DNA from: Polyangiaceae bacterium
GTDB lineage: Bacteria > Myxococcota_A > Polyangia > Polyangiales > Polyangiaceae
DNA: 64,000 nt
Reading direction: 5' to 3'
Assembly (NCBI GenBank): GCA_015075635.1
Contig: JABTUA010000003.1
Location: 620,001 to 684,000, forward strand
Shown: in pieces, positions 22,716 through 32,066 of the stretch
Numbering within the stretch: the first letter of the stretch is position 1
How the letters are laid out: each line of letters begins with the position of its first letter
The notes under the pieces: model-generated
Seen by the model: the letters and a program-made list of their open reading frames with translations, nothing else
Told to the model about the DNA's origin: nothing
The model's database searches: none
Translations under genes and position numbers: made by a program

Positions 22716-24623
22716 TCAATCGGCGCCGCCGAGTTGCTCGGTCAGCGCCTGATCCAGCTGCTCGAGCGTGTATGGTTTACGAAGCGCCGCGCAGAAGCCG
22801 TGCGAGCGGAACGAGCTGATGGCAGCGTCTTCCGAGTAGCCGCTCGAGACGATGGCCTTCACCGCCGGGTCCAGTGCCCGCATCCGCGCGACGGCCTCGA
22901 CGCCGCCCATGCCGCCCCGCACCGTGAGATCGAGAATCACCACGTCGAAGGGTCGTCCCTCCGCGCGGGCGATGCGGTGGCGCTCCACCGCTTGGGCACC
23001 ATCGGCGACTGCGTCCACCGAGAGACCGCGCCGCTCCAGCAGCGCCACCGTGACGTTGCGCACCATCGGATCGTCGTCCATCACCAAGACGCGTCCGGTG
23101 CGCGACGGCTGGAACGACTGCGTCGCCGCGGGAGCGTCGAGCTCGACCGTGCTCGCTGGCAGGAAGATCGTGAAGACGCTGCCTCGTCCGACCTCCGAGC
23201 GCACGCTGATGGCGCCGCCGTGGTTTCTCACCACCGAGTACGCAGTCGCCAGACCCAGCCCACTGCCCCGCTGCTTGGTCGTGAAGTACGGGTCGAAGAT
23301 GCGCGGCAAGAGCGCGTCGGGAATGCCGATGCCCGTGTCGCTGACCTCGAGCGCCACGTAGCTCCCCGCCGGCAGGTCGGGTGAGCCTGCGGCCGGCAGC
23401 TGCGCCAGCCGCGCCGAAACGCGGATGGTGCCGCCCTCCGGCATGGATTGCGCGGCGTTGATGACGATGTTCTGCACCACCTGCTCGAGCTGTCCTTCGT
23501 CGGCCTCGACGGCGGGCAGCTCCGGCGGAAAATCGAAGCGACAGGCCACCGGGGAGCCGGCCAGGGCGAACTTCGAAGCGCGCTCCGCCATGGGCAGAAC
23601 CGCGACGACCCTCTTCATCGGTCTACCCCCGCGGGAGAACGTGAGCAGTTGACTGGTGAGCCGCGTCGCCATCTTCAGCGCCTGCTCGGAGTCGTCGAGC
23701 GCGGCGCGGGCCTCGGCGAGATCGCGGGCGGTCCTGGCGCTGGCGATGAAGCCGAAAATGCCCTGCAGAAGGTTGTTGAAGTCGTGTGCGATGCCGCCAG
23801 CGAGGGCGCCCAGCGCCTCGAGTTTCTGCGCCTTGAGCCGCTCGGCTTCGGTGAGCCTGCGCTCGGTCAGGTCCGTGAACAAGGCCAGCACGCACGGGCG
23901 CCCGTCGAGCTCGATGCCCGCGCCGCGCAGGTAGACCTCGACCACCGAGCCGTCCTTGCGGAGCATGGGGAAGGTCGCTTCGGTCTTCGTGCCGGACGCC
24001 TGGCGCGCGAAGGCGGCGGCGACATCAGCCCTCGCCTCCGCAGGGTGCAGGTCGGGGACTCGCAGGGTCAGCAGCTCCTCCGGAGAGTAGCCCAGTAGCC
24101 GGCAGCTCTCTGGGTTTGCATAACGCACCTGCTGCGTCTCGACGTCTCCCACCAAGATGCCTTCCAGCGCGCGCTCGACGATGGTTCGGAAGCGCTCCTC
24201 GGACACTTTCAGGGCCTGCTCCGACCGTCGGCGCTCGGAGATGTCGACCGCGATGCAGAGGAAGAGCTGCTCCTCCGGTGGTCCACACGGAGTGAAGCGC
24301 ACCTCCATCAGGAACGGTTCCCCGTTCTTCCTTCGGGACTGCCACTCGAACGTGTGGCTGCCATGCTTCAGCGCCTGCACGATGTTTTGCTGCACCAGCT
24401 CCAGCGACGGGGTGCCGCAGGGCTGGAGCTCGGGCGCGAAGTCCAGCGGGGTCTTGCCCAGCATTTCCTCGCGTCGCTCCACGCCGAACAGCTTCAGCGT
24501 CGCGGGGTTGCAGTCGATGCAGGCGGGGCCGCGCATGAGCAACACGGCGGGTCCCATGGTCTCGAACAGCGCGCGGTAGCGAGCCTCCGCGGCGTCTCGA
24601 GCGCTGCCTTCGATCGTGCTCAT
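22716..24623 (-). CDS. Hybrid sensor histidine kinase with two PAS domains and a receiver
   Basis: A 635-residue cytoplasmic protein without membrane segments. PAS domain 1 (about 15-130) ends in a PAC-like FLMEVRFTPCG; PAS domain 2 (about 135-260) contains GYSPEELLTLRVPD. The HisKA motif is GALAGGIAHDFNNLLQ, whose His is the phosphorylation site. The ATPase domain has VVQNIVINAAQSMPEGG (N box), DTGIGIP and GSGLGLATAYSVV. The C-terminal receiver has the acidic VMDDDP and the phospho-Asp in DVVILDLTVRGGMGG. It probably works by internal phosphorelay; the output partner is unknown. It diverges from a sigma factor gene. Confidence 0.93.
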   Translation of the reverse strand: MSTIEGSARDAAEARYRALFETMGPAVLLMRGPACIDCNPATLKLFGVERREEMLGKTPLDFAPELQPCGTPSLELVQQNIVQALKHGSHTFEWQSRRKNGEPFLMEVRFTPCGPPEEQLFLCIAVDISERRRSEQALKVSEERFRTIVERALEGILVGDVETQQVRYANPESCRLLGYSPEELLTLRVPDLHPAEARADVAAAFARQASGTKTEATFPMLRKDGSVVEVYLRGAGIELDGRPCVLALFTDLTERRLTEAERLKAQKLEALGALAGGIAHDFNNLLQGIFGFIASARTARDLAEARAALDDSEQALKMATRLTSQLLTFSRGGRPMKRVVAVLPMAERASKFALAGSPVACRFDFPPELPAVEADEGQLEQVVQNIVINAAQSMPEGGTIRVSARLAQLPAAGSPDLPAGSYVALEVSDTGIGIPDALLPRIFDPYFTTKQRGSGLGLATAYSVVRNHGGAISVRSEVGRGSVFTIFLPASTVELDAPAATQSFQPSRTGRVLVMDDDPMVRNVTVALLERRGLSVDAVADGAQAVERHRIARAEGRPFDVVILDLTVRGGMGGVEAVARMRALDPAVKAIVSSGYSEDAAISSFRSHGFCAALRKPYTLEQLDQALTEQLGGAD

Positions 24624-24630
24624 GCCGTCT

Positions 24631-24739
24631 CGGACCCGCCGCCTTCTAACCCCTGGCACCGGGACGCGCCAGCGCCCCAGCGCCGCGCAGGGAAGACTCC
24701 GGTCCGGGTGGCGTATCGCGTGTGTCGGACCCGCCGCCT
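24631..24739 (+). repeat. 14-bp direct repeat between divergent signalling genes
   Basis: CGGACCCGCCGCCT occurs at 24631-24644 and 24726-24739, 95 bp apart, in the 211-nt gap between the hybrid kinase and sigma factor genes. It might be a paired regulator site. The rest of the gap shows no gene. Confidence 0.4.
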
Positions 24740-24834
24740 GAGGCGCGCGCACCCCAGCGGGAAGTGGGGTTGAGGCATCCGCGCCACAGGCGAAACGTAG
24801 GAAATTCTCGGATCTTCGCGCACTCGGGGCTGGC

Positions 24835-25518
24835 ATGTCGGTTGCTGTGGGCGCCGGCACGACCATGCAGACTCAGACCGTATCGAGCCCTTCCTTCCGC
24901 GCCCCCAAGAAGCCCGCCTTGGCCGCCGAGCTGAACCAAGAGGCCGCCTTCGTGGCGCGCCTGGTCGCCGACGACGCCGGCGCCTGGCGCGAGTTCAACG
25001 TCGTCTACGCGGCGTCCCTGCACCGCGCCATCGGGAGGATCCTCTCGCGCTTCAGCGCGGTGACGGGATCGGACGACGTGCGGGAGGTGTACGCCAAGCT
25101 CTGCCTCGCGCTCATCGCCCGCGACAAGCAGAAGCTCCGGAGCTTCGACCCGACGCGCGGCGCGCGGCTCGGGAGCTGGCTGACCCGTATGGCGATGCAG
25201 GCCACCTACGATCACCTGCGCCGCATCAAGCGCAGCCCCGTGGACGTGCGCGTCGAGCCCTTCGAGACGGTGTGCGAGCGCCCCGACCCGCACCAGGAGC
25301 TGTGGGAGCGCGAGCGCGCGAGCATCGTCGCCAGCGTGGTGAGCGCCCTCTCGGCTCGCGAGCGCGAGTTCTTCGCGCTCTACTTCGGCCAAGATCTGGC
25401 GCCGGAGGTCATCGCGGAGCGCATGGGCATCAGCGTCGCCACCGTCTACACCAAGAAGCACAAGCTGGAGCGGCGGCTCGCCGAGCTGGTGGAGCAGCGG
25501 GCGATCGCGGCGGCGTGA
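24835..25518 (+). CDS. Sigma-70 family RNA polymerase sigma factor (ECF-like)
   Basis: A 227-residue protein. Region 2-like sequence is DDAGAWREFNVVYAASLHRAI, then the region 2.3-2.4 part GARLGSWLTRMAMQATYDHLRR. Region 4-like sequence is ALSAREREFFALYFGQDLA, then PEVIAERMGISVATVYTKKHKLERRL, the -35-binding helix-turn-helix. It should redirect RNA polymerase to a special promoter set. No anti-sigma gene is adjacent. The N-terminal 40 residues are Ser/Thr/Ala-rich. ATG 24835 or ATG 24865 could be the start. It diverges from the hybrid histidine kinase, a plausible regulatory link. Confidence 0.85.
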   Translation: MSVAVGAGTTMQTQTVSSPSFRAPKKPALAAELNQEAAFVARLVADDAGAWREFNVVYAASLHRAIGRILSRFSAVTGSDDVREVYAKLCLALIARDKQKLRSFDPTRGARLGSWLTRMAMQATYDHLRRIKRSPVDVRVEPFETVCERPDPHQELWERERASIVASVVSALSAREREFFALYFGQDLAPEVIAERMGISVATVYTKKHKLERRLAELVEQRAIAAA

Positions 25519-25519
25519 G

Positions 25520-27040
25520 TCAGAGCAAGGATTTCTGCTTGGCCACGGCCGCCTTCACCGCGGCGGCCACGACCTTCGCGAGCATCGCCTGCTCGGTCGC
25601 GTCCACGGTGTGGATGTACGGCATGTGGACGAAACCGGAGACACGGGGCTGGCCCGCCGACTCGGTCATGATGCGGTAGAAGAGGTTGTTGCAGACGAAG
25701 CGCCCGGGATCGTCGGAGTAGCCCACGCCGATGCCGGCCTGCTCGAGCGCCGCGTGGATTTCCTCCTTGGGCAAGCCGGTGCCGAGCTCCGCGGGGCCGC
25801 CGGCCTCGATGGGCTCGCCGCCGGGGATGTGGCCGCGGTTGTCCGGGAAGCCGCCGGCGAGCTCGGCGGAGTCCTTGCTGTTATAGGCGGTGGTCTCCAG
25901 ATCCACCTCGGAGCGGCCCTGCCCGAAGCCGATCACGACGTCCGGCTTGCAGCGCTCGATGGCGCTCTTCACGATGCCCGGCGCGGTGTCGAACTCCACG
26001 GGCAAGGTCAGCTTCATCACGGAGATCCCCGGCACGCCGGCCGGGTCGAAGCCCGAGACGCCGCGCTCGGAGCTGTTGTCGTGGGTCGCCGTCGCGGGGA
26101 AGGGCTCGAAGCCCGTGAGCAGCACCCGCGTGGTGCCGGGCGTGAAGGTGCAGGGCGGCTCCTCGGCGTAGAGGCTGATGCGCGCCGCCGCCTTCTTCCA
26201 GTTGCCGTCGAGCAGCGCGAAGCCGAGGCGGCTCGGCAGCGGGCAGGCCTCGACCAGCGCGTCCGCCGCGAAGCGGAAGACGCTGCGGAACTCGGTGTCC
26301 TCGCGCGTCGCTGCTTGGACGGCGCCGGCCATCTCGACGCCGTTGCAGGACGCGGTCAGCTCGAAGCCCGACGGTGGGTCGAGCGCTTCGACCTCGATCT
26401 GCGAGCCGGGGCTGAAGACGCCGGAAGGGGTGACCAGCAGGTTCTGGGTCGAGCGGAACAGCTCGACGTAGTCCACCCGCGCGCTGACCGCGCCGCTCCA
26501 GCTGACCTCGAAGTCCACCGGACCGCTCTCGGCGTGGGAGAAGCGCAATGGGACGTTGGTGTAGGTCAGCTTGGTGGAAAACGCCGCCCAAGGGATGGTC
26601 TTCTCCTGCAGCGTGGTCCCGTCGGGGCGCTTGGCCCTGAGCGTGAGCACGGGCGTCGTGCAGTCGGCGCCGGCGCAGGTCTCGTAGGCCAGAGCGCGCA
26701 CGTTGAGCGTGAAGCCCCCCAGGCCGATGGTCTTCGAACTGCCGCTGCACACCTTGCCCGCCGCGTGACTGCCCGCCAGAAAGCCTTGCCCCTCCGCCTC
26801 CAGCGCGCCGGTGGCGGGCTTGCACTCGTCCTCCGCCTGCCAGACCTGCGCGTCGAGCGGATGGCCGAGCCCGTCGTACTTGCCGTCCATGAAGTCGCGG
26901 AACAGCCCGTCCGGCAGCGAGTCGCGGGGCACCGCGGCCGCCGGAGGCTCGGAGTCCGAGCCCGGGTCGTCGCTGCTGCAGCCCGCCGCTCCGGACAGGA
27001 GCGCGGCGGCGAGGAAGAGCTTCGGGCTCCGGGCCAGCAT
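25520..27040 (-). CDS. Lipoprotein with C-terminal pyroglutamyl-peptidase I-like domain
   Basis: A 506-residue protein. The lipoprotein signal is LFLAAALLSGAAGC. The N-terminal 290 residues are rich in beta strands with several Cys and are not recognised. The C-terminal 215 residues match peptidase C15: RVLLTGFEPFPATATHDNSS, the acidic-region GFGQGRSEVDLETTAYN (Glu), FVCNNLFYRIM (nucleophile Cys) and GFVHMPYIHT (His). All three catalytic residues are thus present. Pcp normally is a cytoplasmic enzyme of about 215 residues that removes N-terminal pyroglutamate; a lipid-anchored fusion is unusual. ATG 27040 is preferred to 27070 for the signal. The stop lies 1 nt from the convergent sigma gene. 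Confidence 0.87.
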   Translation of the reverse strand: MLARSPKLFLAAALLSGAAGCSSDDPGSDSEPPAAAVPRDSLPDGLFRDFMDGKYDGLGHPLDAQVWQAEDECKPATGALEAEGQGFLAGSHAAGKVCSGSSKTIGLGGFTLNVRALAYETCAGADCTTPVLTLRAKRPDGTTLQEKTIPWAAFSTKLTYTNVPLRFSHAESGPVDFEVSWSGAVSARVDYVELFRSTQNLLVTPSGVFSPGSQIEVEALDPPSGFELTASCNGVEMAGAVQAATREDTEFRSVFRFAADALVEACPLPSRLGFALLDGNWKKAAARISLYAEEPPCTFTPGTTRVLLTGFEPFPATATHDNSSERGVSGFDPAGVPGISVMKLTLPVEFDTAPGIVKSAIERCKPDVVIGFGQGRSEVDLETTAYNSKDSAELAGGFPDNRGHIPGGEPIEAGGPAELGTGLPKEEIHAALEQAGIGVGYSDDPGRFVCNNLFYRIMTESAGQPRVSGFVHMPYIHTVDATEQAMLAKVVAAAVKAAVAKQKSLL

Positions 27041-27084
27041 CGGAAGACATTGTCGCGGAGCCGGTCCCATCGCACAATCCCGCG

Positions 27085-28302
27085 ATGCAGGATGCTCCCG
27101 ATCGGCCCACGCGCCGCTTGATCTTGAAGGGCGGCTTCGCAGGCCTCGCCGCGCTGATGCTCGAGCCCCTGACCGGGTGCAGCTCCGAGGACTCGGCCGG
27201 CGGTTCCGGCGGCGGCGGCGGCAGCGGCGGGGGCCCGCCCCTCGGCTCGAACATCGCCCAGATCGGCCCGCTCGGAGACCCCGACGCTCTCGGCTTGCGC
27301 CTGCCGGCGGGGTTCTCGGCGCGGGTCGTGGCCCAGAGCGCAGAGGAGCCGATCTCCGGCAGCGGCTACCAGTGGCACAGCGCGCCGGACGGTGGCGCCA
27401 CCTTCGCCATGCCCGACGGAGGCTGGGTCTACGTCTCGAACTCGGAGCTGCCGTTCGCGGGTGGCGTGGGAGCGCTGCGCTTCGACAAGAACGGCAAGCT
27501 CGTGGACGCCTACGCGATTCTGAAGAACACCAACGTCAACTGCTCGGGCGGCAAGACACCCTGGGGCACATGGCTCTCGTGCGAGGAGGTGCCGAAAGGG
27601 CGCGTCTTCGAGTGCGACCCGACCGGCAAGACCGAAGGCAAGGAGCTCCCCGCGCTCGGCGTGTTCAAGCACGAGGCCGCGGCCTACGAGCCCGAAAACC
27701 ACCACATCTACCTGACCGAGGACGAGAAGGACGGCTGCTTCTATCGCTTCGTGCCGGACAAGCTGGTGAGCGGTCGCGCGGATCTCTCGGCGGGCAAGCT
27801 CGAGGTGGCGACGGTCGCGACGGACGGCGGCGTCACCTGGAGCGCGCTGCCGGATCCCACCTACGCCGGCGCGACGCCCACGCGGCAGCAGGTCGCGGGC
27901 GCGACGCTGTTCGACGGGGGTGAGGGCATCGTCCACTTCGAGGGCGTGATCTACTTCTCGACCAAGGGCGACGACCGCGTCTGGGCGTACCACGTCGCCA
28001 CGGCGAAGCTCGACGTGTTCTACGACGCGGCGAAGATCACCGATCCCATATTGAAGGGCGTGGACGCGCTCACCGTCACGTGCTGCGGCGACATTCTGGT
28101 GGCGGAGGACGGCGACGACATGCAGGTCGTCGCCATCCTGCCGGACGGGAGCACCAAGCCGCTCGTGCAGGTGATGGGACACGACGGCTCGGAGGTCACG
28201 GGCCTGGCCTTCGATCCGAGCGGGAAGCGCCTCTACTTCAGCTCGCAGCGCGGGCCGGCGGGCGGCGTCACCTACGAGGTGACCGGCCCGTTCCATGTGT
28301 GA
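27085..28302 (+). CDS. PhoX-family (DUF839) protein with Tat lipoprotein-like signal
   Basis: A 405-residue protein. The N-terminus has a twin-arginine motif (TRRLILKGGFAG) and, after the hydrophobic core, LTGC, a lipobox, then a Gly/Ser linker. The body matches PhoX/DUF839: KTPWGTWLSCEE, then VFKHEAAAYEPENHHIYLTED and DALTVTCCGDILVAEDGDD. PhoX is a Ca2+/Fe3+-dependent alkaline phosphatase folded and exported by Tat with its cofactor. The conserved Cys and Glu residues suggest an active enzyme, but not all PhoX relatives are phosphatases. It diverges from the Pcp-like lipoprotein gene by 44 nt. Confidence 0.88.
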   Translation: MQDAPDRPTRRLILKGGFAGLAALMLEPLTGCSSEDSAGGSGGGGGSGGGPPLGSNIAQIGPLGDPDALGLRLPAGFSARVVAQSAEEPISGSGYQWHSAPDGGATFAMPDGGWVYVSNSELPFAGGVGALRFDKNGKLVDAYAILKNTNVNCSGGKTPWGTWLSCEEVPKGRVFECDPTGKTEGKELPALGVFKHEAAAYEPENHHIYLTEDEKDGCFYRFVPDKLVSGRADLSAGKLEVATVATDGGVTWSALPDPTYAGATPTRQQVAGATLFDGGEGIVHFEGVIYFSTKGDDRVWAYHVATAKLDVFYDAAKITDPILKGVDALTVTCCGDILVAEDGDDMQVVAILPDGSTKPLVQVMGHDGSEVTGLAFDPSGKRLYFSSQRGPAGGVTYEVTGPFHV

Positions 28303-28338
28303 GGCGGGCCTGGCCTTCCGGGCACGCGGCGAAGCAGG

Positions 28339-30657
28339 TCACTCGGCTGCGCGTTCGAGCTTGGCGCGCGCGCGTTGCTTCTCGATGGCCCAGAACACGG
28401 CCTCCGGCGTGGCGGGCGAGGCGAGCTCCACGACGCCCGGACGGCCGTCGCCGAACGACGCGACGGCCTGGCGCAGCGCCTCGCGCACGCTGAGCGCGAG
28501 CATGAACGGCGGCTCGCCGACGGCCTTGCTGCCGTAGACGACGCTGGGCTCGGCGGCCCGCTCCAGCAGCTTCACCTCGAACACGGGCGGGCACTCGCCC
28601 AGGCCGGGGAGCTTGTAGGTCGAGGCGTTGGGCGTGGCCAGGCGTCCGTCAGGCGTCCAGCGGAGCTCCTCCAGCGTGAGCCAGCCCAGCCCCTGCATGA
28701 AACCGCCCTCGACCTGCCCTCGATCCACCAGCGGTGAGAGCGACTCGCCGACGTCGTGCAGGATGTCCACCCGCGCGATGGAGTACATGCCGGTGAAGCC
28801 ATCGATCTCGACCTCGGTGACGGCGGCGCCGTAGGCGAAGTAGTGGAACGGCTTGCCGGTGCCGGTCGCCTTGTCGAAGCTGATGTCCGGCGTCCGGTAG
28901 TAGCCGGTGGTGAAGAGCGGCACCCGCGCCAGGTAGGCCTGGTGGGTGACGTGGCCGAAGGAGAGCGCGCGCTCCGGCGCGTGCTTCGCGAACACCTTGC
29001 CTTCGTCGAACACGACCTCCGCGGCGCTCACTCCGAGCTCGGCGGCGGCGACCTCGGCCAAGCGCTCGCGCAAGGTCTCGCAGGCTGCTTTGATGGCCGC
29101 GCCGTTCAGATCCGAGCCGCTCGACGCGGCGGTGGCGGACGTGTTCGGAACCTTGTCGGTCTGGGTCGGCATCAGGCGCACGCTCTCGATGGGAACGCCC
29201 AGCGTGTGCGCGGCGACCTGAAGCATCTTGGTGTGCAGGCCCTGACCCATCTCCGTGCCACCGTGGTTCACCTGCACGCTGCCGTCGGCGTAGATCAGCA
29301 CCAGCGCGCCGCCCTGGTTGAAGAAGGCCGTCGTGAACGAGATGCCGAACTTCACCGGGGTGATTGCCAGACCGCGCTTCAGGTGCGGCGACTTGGCGTT
29401 GTGCTCGGCGACCTGGCGCCAGCGCTCCGAGAAGCCGCTCGACTCCGAGAGCTCCCGCCAGATCCGGGGCATCCGCTCGGGATCCTTGACCAGCTGCGCG
29501 TAGGGGGTGCGGTCTCCTTCTTGGTAGAAGTTCCGCTGTCGCACCAGGTGCGGCGGAAGGCCCAGCGTGCGCGCGATGCGATCGAGGATCTCCTCGATCA
29601 TGATCATGCCCTGCGGCCCACCGAAGCCGCGGAAGGCCGTCATGCTGGTCTTGTTGGTGCGCACGGCGCGCCCCACGAGCTCGACGTCGGGGATGCGGTA
29701 GGCGTTGTCCGAGTGGAACAGCGCCCGGTAGAGGATGGGCTCCGAGAGATCGAGGCTCCAGCCGCCGTCGGCGAAGAGCTGCATGCGGAGCGCGAGCAGC
29801 TTGCCGCTGTCGTCGAAGCCGACCTCGAAGCGCCCCAGGAAGGGGTGGCGCTTGCCGGTCATGCTGGTGTCCTGCGCGCGGTTCAGCCGCACCCGCACAG
29901 GGCGCCCGGTGAGCTTGGCGCCCAGCGCAGCGACGGCGGCCCAGGTGTTGGCCTGCACCTCCTTGCCGCCGAAGGCGCCGCCCATGCGTAGGCTCTGCAC
30001 CGTGACGTCGTTCTTGTGGACGCCGAGCACGCGCGCGACGATCTCCTGCGTTTCCGACGGATGCTGCGTGGAGGAGTGGACGAACACCCGCGCCTGCTCG
30101 TCGAGGTGCGCGAGGGCGCACTGGGTCTCCAGGTAGAAGTGCTCCTGCCCGCCGACGAAGAGCTCGCCCTCGAGCCGGCGCGGGGCACGGGCGAGCGCGC
30201 TCTTCGCGTCGCCCTGGGCGAGCCGGAGCTCGCCGGTCAAGAAGTCCCCGGCGCGGATGCCGTCCTCGATGCTCAGGATCGCGGGCAAGGGCTCGTAGCT
30301 CGGCTGGAGCGCTGCCGCCCCGAGCCGCGCCGCTTCCTCGCTCTCCCCGAGCACCCAGGCCACGGCCTGGCCGTGGAACATCACCTCGCTCGGGAAGAGC
30401 GGCTCGTCCGGTCGCGCAGCCCCGACCTGGTTTTCCCCGAGCACGTCCGCTGCCGTGAGCACCCGCACCACGCCGGGGACGCCCAGCGCCGGAGCCGTCT
30501 CGAGCGCAGTCACCCGCGCGTGGGCGTGCGGCGCGGTCACCGGCCAGGCGTGCAGCGCCGCCGGGAAGCGCCCGAGCAGATCGTCGGTGTACAGGGCCGC
30601 GCCGGTCACGTGACCGTGCGCGCTCTCGTGCGGGAGGGGTTTCCCGAGGGAGGTCAC
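28339..30657 (-). CDS. xdhB: Xanthine dehydrogenase molybdenum-binding subunit
   Basis: A 772-residue protein, normal for XdhB. Motifs: SLRMGGAFGGKEVQA, TAFRGFGGPQGM (a molybdopterin-pocket Arg), GGTEMGQGLHTK and GSKAVGEPPFMLALS, whose Glu is the base in hypoxanthine/xanthine oxidation. It holds the molybdenum cofactor and takes electrons from the purine, passing them to the Fe-S and FAD groups in XdhA. The GTG start overlaps the xdhA stop by 4 nt. Substrate could also be another heterocycle, but the motif set fits xanthine dehydrogenase. Confidence 0.95.
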   Translation of the reverse strand: MTSLGKPLPHESAHGHVTGAALYTDDLLGRFPAALHAWPVTAPHAHARVTALETAPALGVPGVVRVLTAADVLGENQVGAARPDEPLFPSEVMFHGQAVAWVLGESEEAARLGAAALQPSYEPLPAILSIEDGIRAGDFLTGELRLAQGDAKSALARAPRRLEGELFVGGQEHFYLETQCALAHLDEQARVFVHSSTQHPSETQEIVARVLGVHKNDVTVQSLRMGGAFGGKEVQANTWAAVAALGAKLTGRPVRVRLNRAQDTSMTGKRHPFLGRFEVGFDDSGKLLALRMQLFADGGWSLDLSEPILYRALFHSDNAYRIPDVELVGRAVRTNKTSMTAFRGFGGPQGMIMIEEILDRIARTLGLPPHLVRQRNFYQEGDRTPYAQLVKDPERMPRIWRELSESSGFSERWRQVAEHNAKSPHLKRGLAITPVKFGISFTTAFFNQGGALVLIYADGSVQVNHGGTEMGQGLHTKMLQVAAHTLGVPIESVRLMPTQTDKVPNTSATAASSGSDLNGAAIKAACETLRERLAEVAAAELGVSAAEVVFDEGKVFAKHAPERALSFGHVTHQAYLARVPLFTTGYYRTPDISFDKATGTGKPFHYFAYGAAVTEVEIDGFTGMYSIARVDILHDVGESLSPLVDRGQVEGGFMQGLGWLTLEELRWTPDGRLATPNASTYKLPGLGECPPVFEVKLLERAAEPSVVYGSKAVGEPPFMLALSVREALRQAVASFGDGRPGVVELASPATPEAVFWAIEKQRARAKLERAAE

Positions 30658-32036
30658 GGCGTGCTCCTCTCTGTGTCGAACCAGAGCTTCTCCAGCAGGC
30701 GCACCACCATGGTGGCGCGGTAGTCGGCGCTGCCGCGGTGGTCGCCGATGGGCTGGAACGCCTTGGCGAGCAGCGGTTGCACCTTGCTCACCAGGCCGAG
30801 GTCCCAGGTCTGACCGAGCATCGCCGCCTCGGCGTCCCGGGCCCGCGCCGGGGTCGCGGCGACGCCGCCGTAAGCCAGGCGCGCCGCGCTGATCTTTCGC
30901 GCGGCGTCGAGCCGCAACGAGAACCCGGCGGCCACCGTGCTGATGTCGTCGACCACGCGCTTGCTCACCTTGTAGAAGCGCTGCACCTCCGGCAAGGGTA
31001 GGGGGATGAGCACGGCGGTCAGGATCTCGTCGGGCCTGGCCAGGGTCTTGCGGTAGCCCGTGAAGAAGTCCGCCAGCGCCAAGCGTCGCGTCCCGCCCAG
31101 GCCCGCGAGCTCGACCTCGGCGTCGAGCGCCAAGAGGGCCGGAGCGCCGTCCCCGATGGGCGAGGCCGTCATCAGGTTCCCACCCAAGGTCGCGCGGTTC
31201 CGGATCAGGCGCGACGAGAACAGCGGGAAGAGCTGCTCGAGCATCGGCACCCGGCCGGCCACGTGGTGCTCCACCTCGCTGAGCGACAGCGCTGCGCCGA
31301 TGCGGAGGTGGTCGCCGGCCTCCGCGAACCTGCGGAGCTCCGCGACGTTCTCCAGCGACAGCCACTTCTGCCAGCGCTTGTGGCGCTGGTTGACCTCGAC
31401 CACGACGTCGGTGCCGCCGGCCACCAGCGTCGCGTCCGGGTGCTTCTCCTTCAGGCGCAGCGCCGCCTGCAAGCTGTCCGGGCGCAGGAAGGCGCCTTGC
31501 TCGAGCGAGCTCAGGGTGGGCGGGGCGAGCGCGAGCCGGCGCTTGAAGGCGTCGGCGTCGTCCGGGCGCCCCAGGTTCTCCGCGACCTCGCGGATCGGGC
31601 GGTAGCCGGTGCAACGGCACAGGTTGCCGCCGATCGCCTCGGGATCGTAGCCCGCGCGATCCGGCCGGTAGTACTCGGCGAACAGGCTGATCACGAAGCC
31701 CGGCGTGCAGTAGCCGCACTGGGAGCCGCCGCGCTCGACCAGCGCCTCTTGCACCGGGTGAAGCGCGTCGCCAGCTGCGACGCCTTCGACGCTGACGATC
31801 TCCTGATCGGCGCAGGAGCCGAGCAAGAGCAGACAGCCGTTCACCGGCTCGTAGCGCAGCTTGCCCGCTGCGTCGCGCCGCACCAGCGCCACGGCGCAGG
31901 CGCCGCACTCGCCCTCCGCGCAGCCTTCCTTGGTACCGGTGAGCCCGCGCTGCCGGAGGAAGGCGAGCAGCGTGGTGTTCGGATCGAGCTCGGAGACCTC
32001 GACGGGCTCTCCGTTCAGCGTGAAGCGAATCGCCAT
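30654..32036 (-). CDS. xdhA: Xanthine dehydrogenase iron-sulfur/FAD subunit
   Basis: A 460-residue protein that joins 2Fe-2S and FAD parts. The first cluster is GCAEGECGACAV plus NGC, the second QCGYCTPGFV plus GNLCRCTGYRPI. The FAD domain has TLVAGGTDVVVEVNQ and RATLGGNLMTASPIGDGAP. This subunit architecture is that of bacterial XdhA. It is cotranscribed with xdhB (4-nt overlap) and lies 30 nt downstream of the Pro-rich protein gene. A TAGCCT box 13 nt before the ATG hints at an internal promoter. Confidence 0.95.
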   Translation of the reverse strand: MAIRFTLNGEPVEVSELDPNTTLLAFLRQRGLTGTKEGCAEGECGACAVALVRRDAAGKLRYEPVNGCLLLLGSCADQEIVSVEGVAAGDALHPVQEALVERGGSQCGYCTPGFVISLFAEYYRPDRAGYDPEAIGGNLCRCTGYRPIREVAENLGRPDDADAFKRRLALAPPTLSSLEQGAFLRPDSLQAALRLKEKHPDATLVAGGTDVVVEVNQRHKRWQKWLSLENVAELRRFAEAGDHLRIGAALSLSEVEHHVAGRVPMLEQLFPLFSSRLIRNRATLGGNLMTASPIGDGAPALLALDAEVELAGLGGTRRLALADFFTGYRKTLARPDEILTAVLIPLPLPEVQRFYKVSKRVVDDISTVAAGFSLRLDAARKISAARLAYGGVAATPARARDAEAAMLGQTWDLGLVSKVQPLLAKAFQPIGDHRGSADYRATMVVRLLEKLWFDTERSTP

Positions 32037-32049
32037 GGCGCTGTCGCCG

Positions 32050-32055
32050 AGGCTA
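32050..32055 (-). promoter_or_regulatory. -10-like box of xdhA
   Basis: TAGCCT on the minus strand, 13 nt before the ATG at 32036, within the 30-nt gap after the upstream gene. Confidence 0.3.
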
Positions 32056-32066
32056 GCATGGAGACG

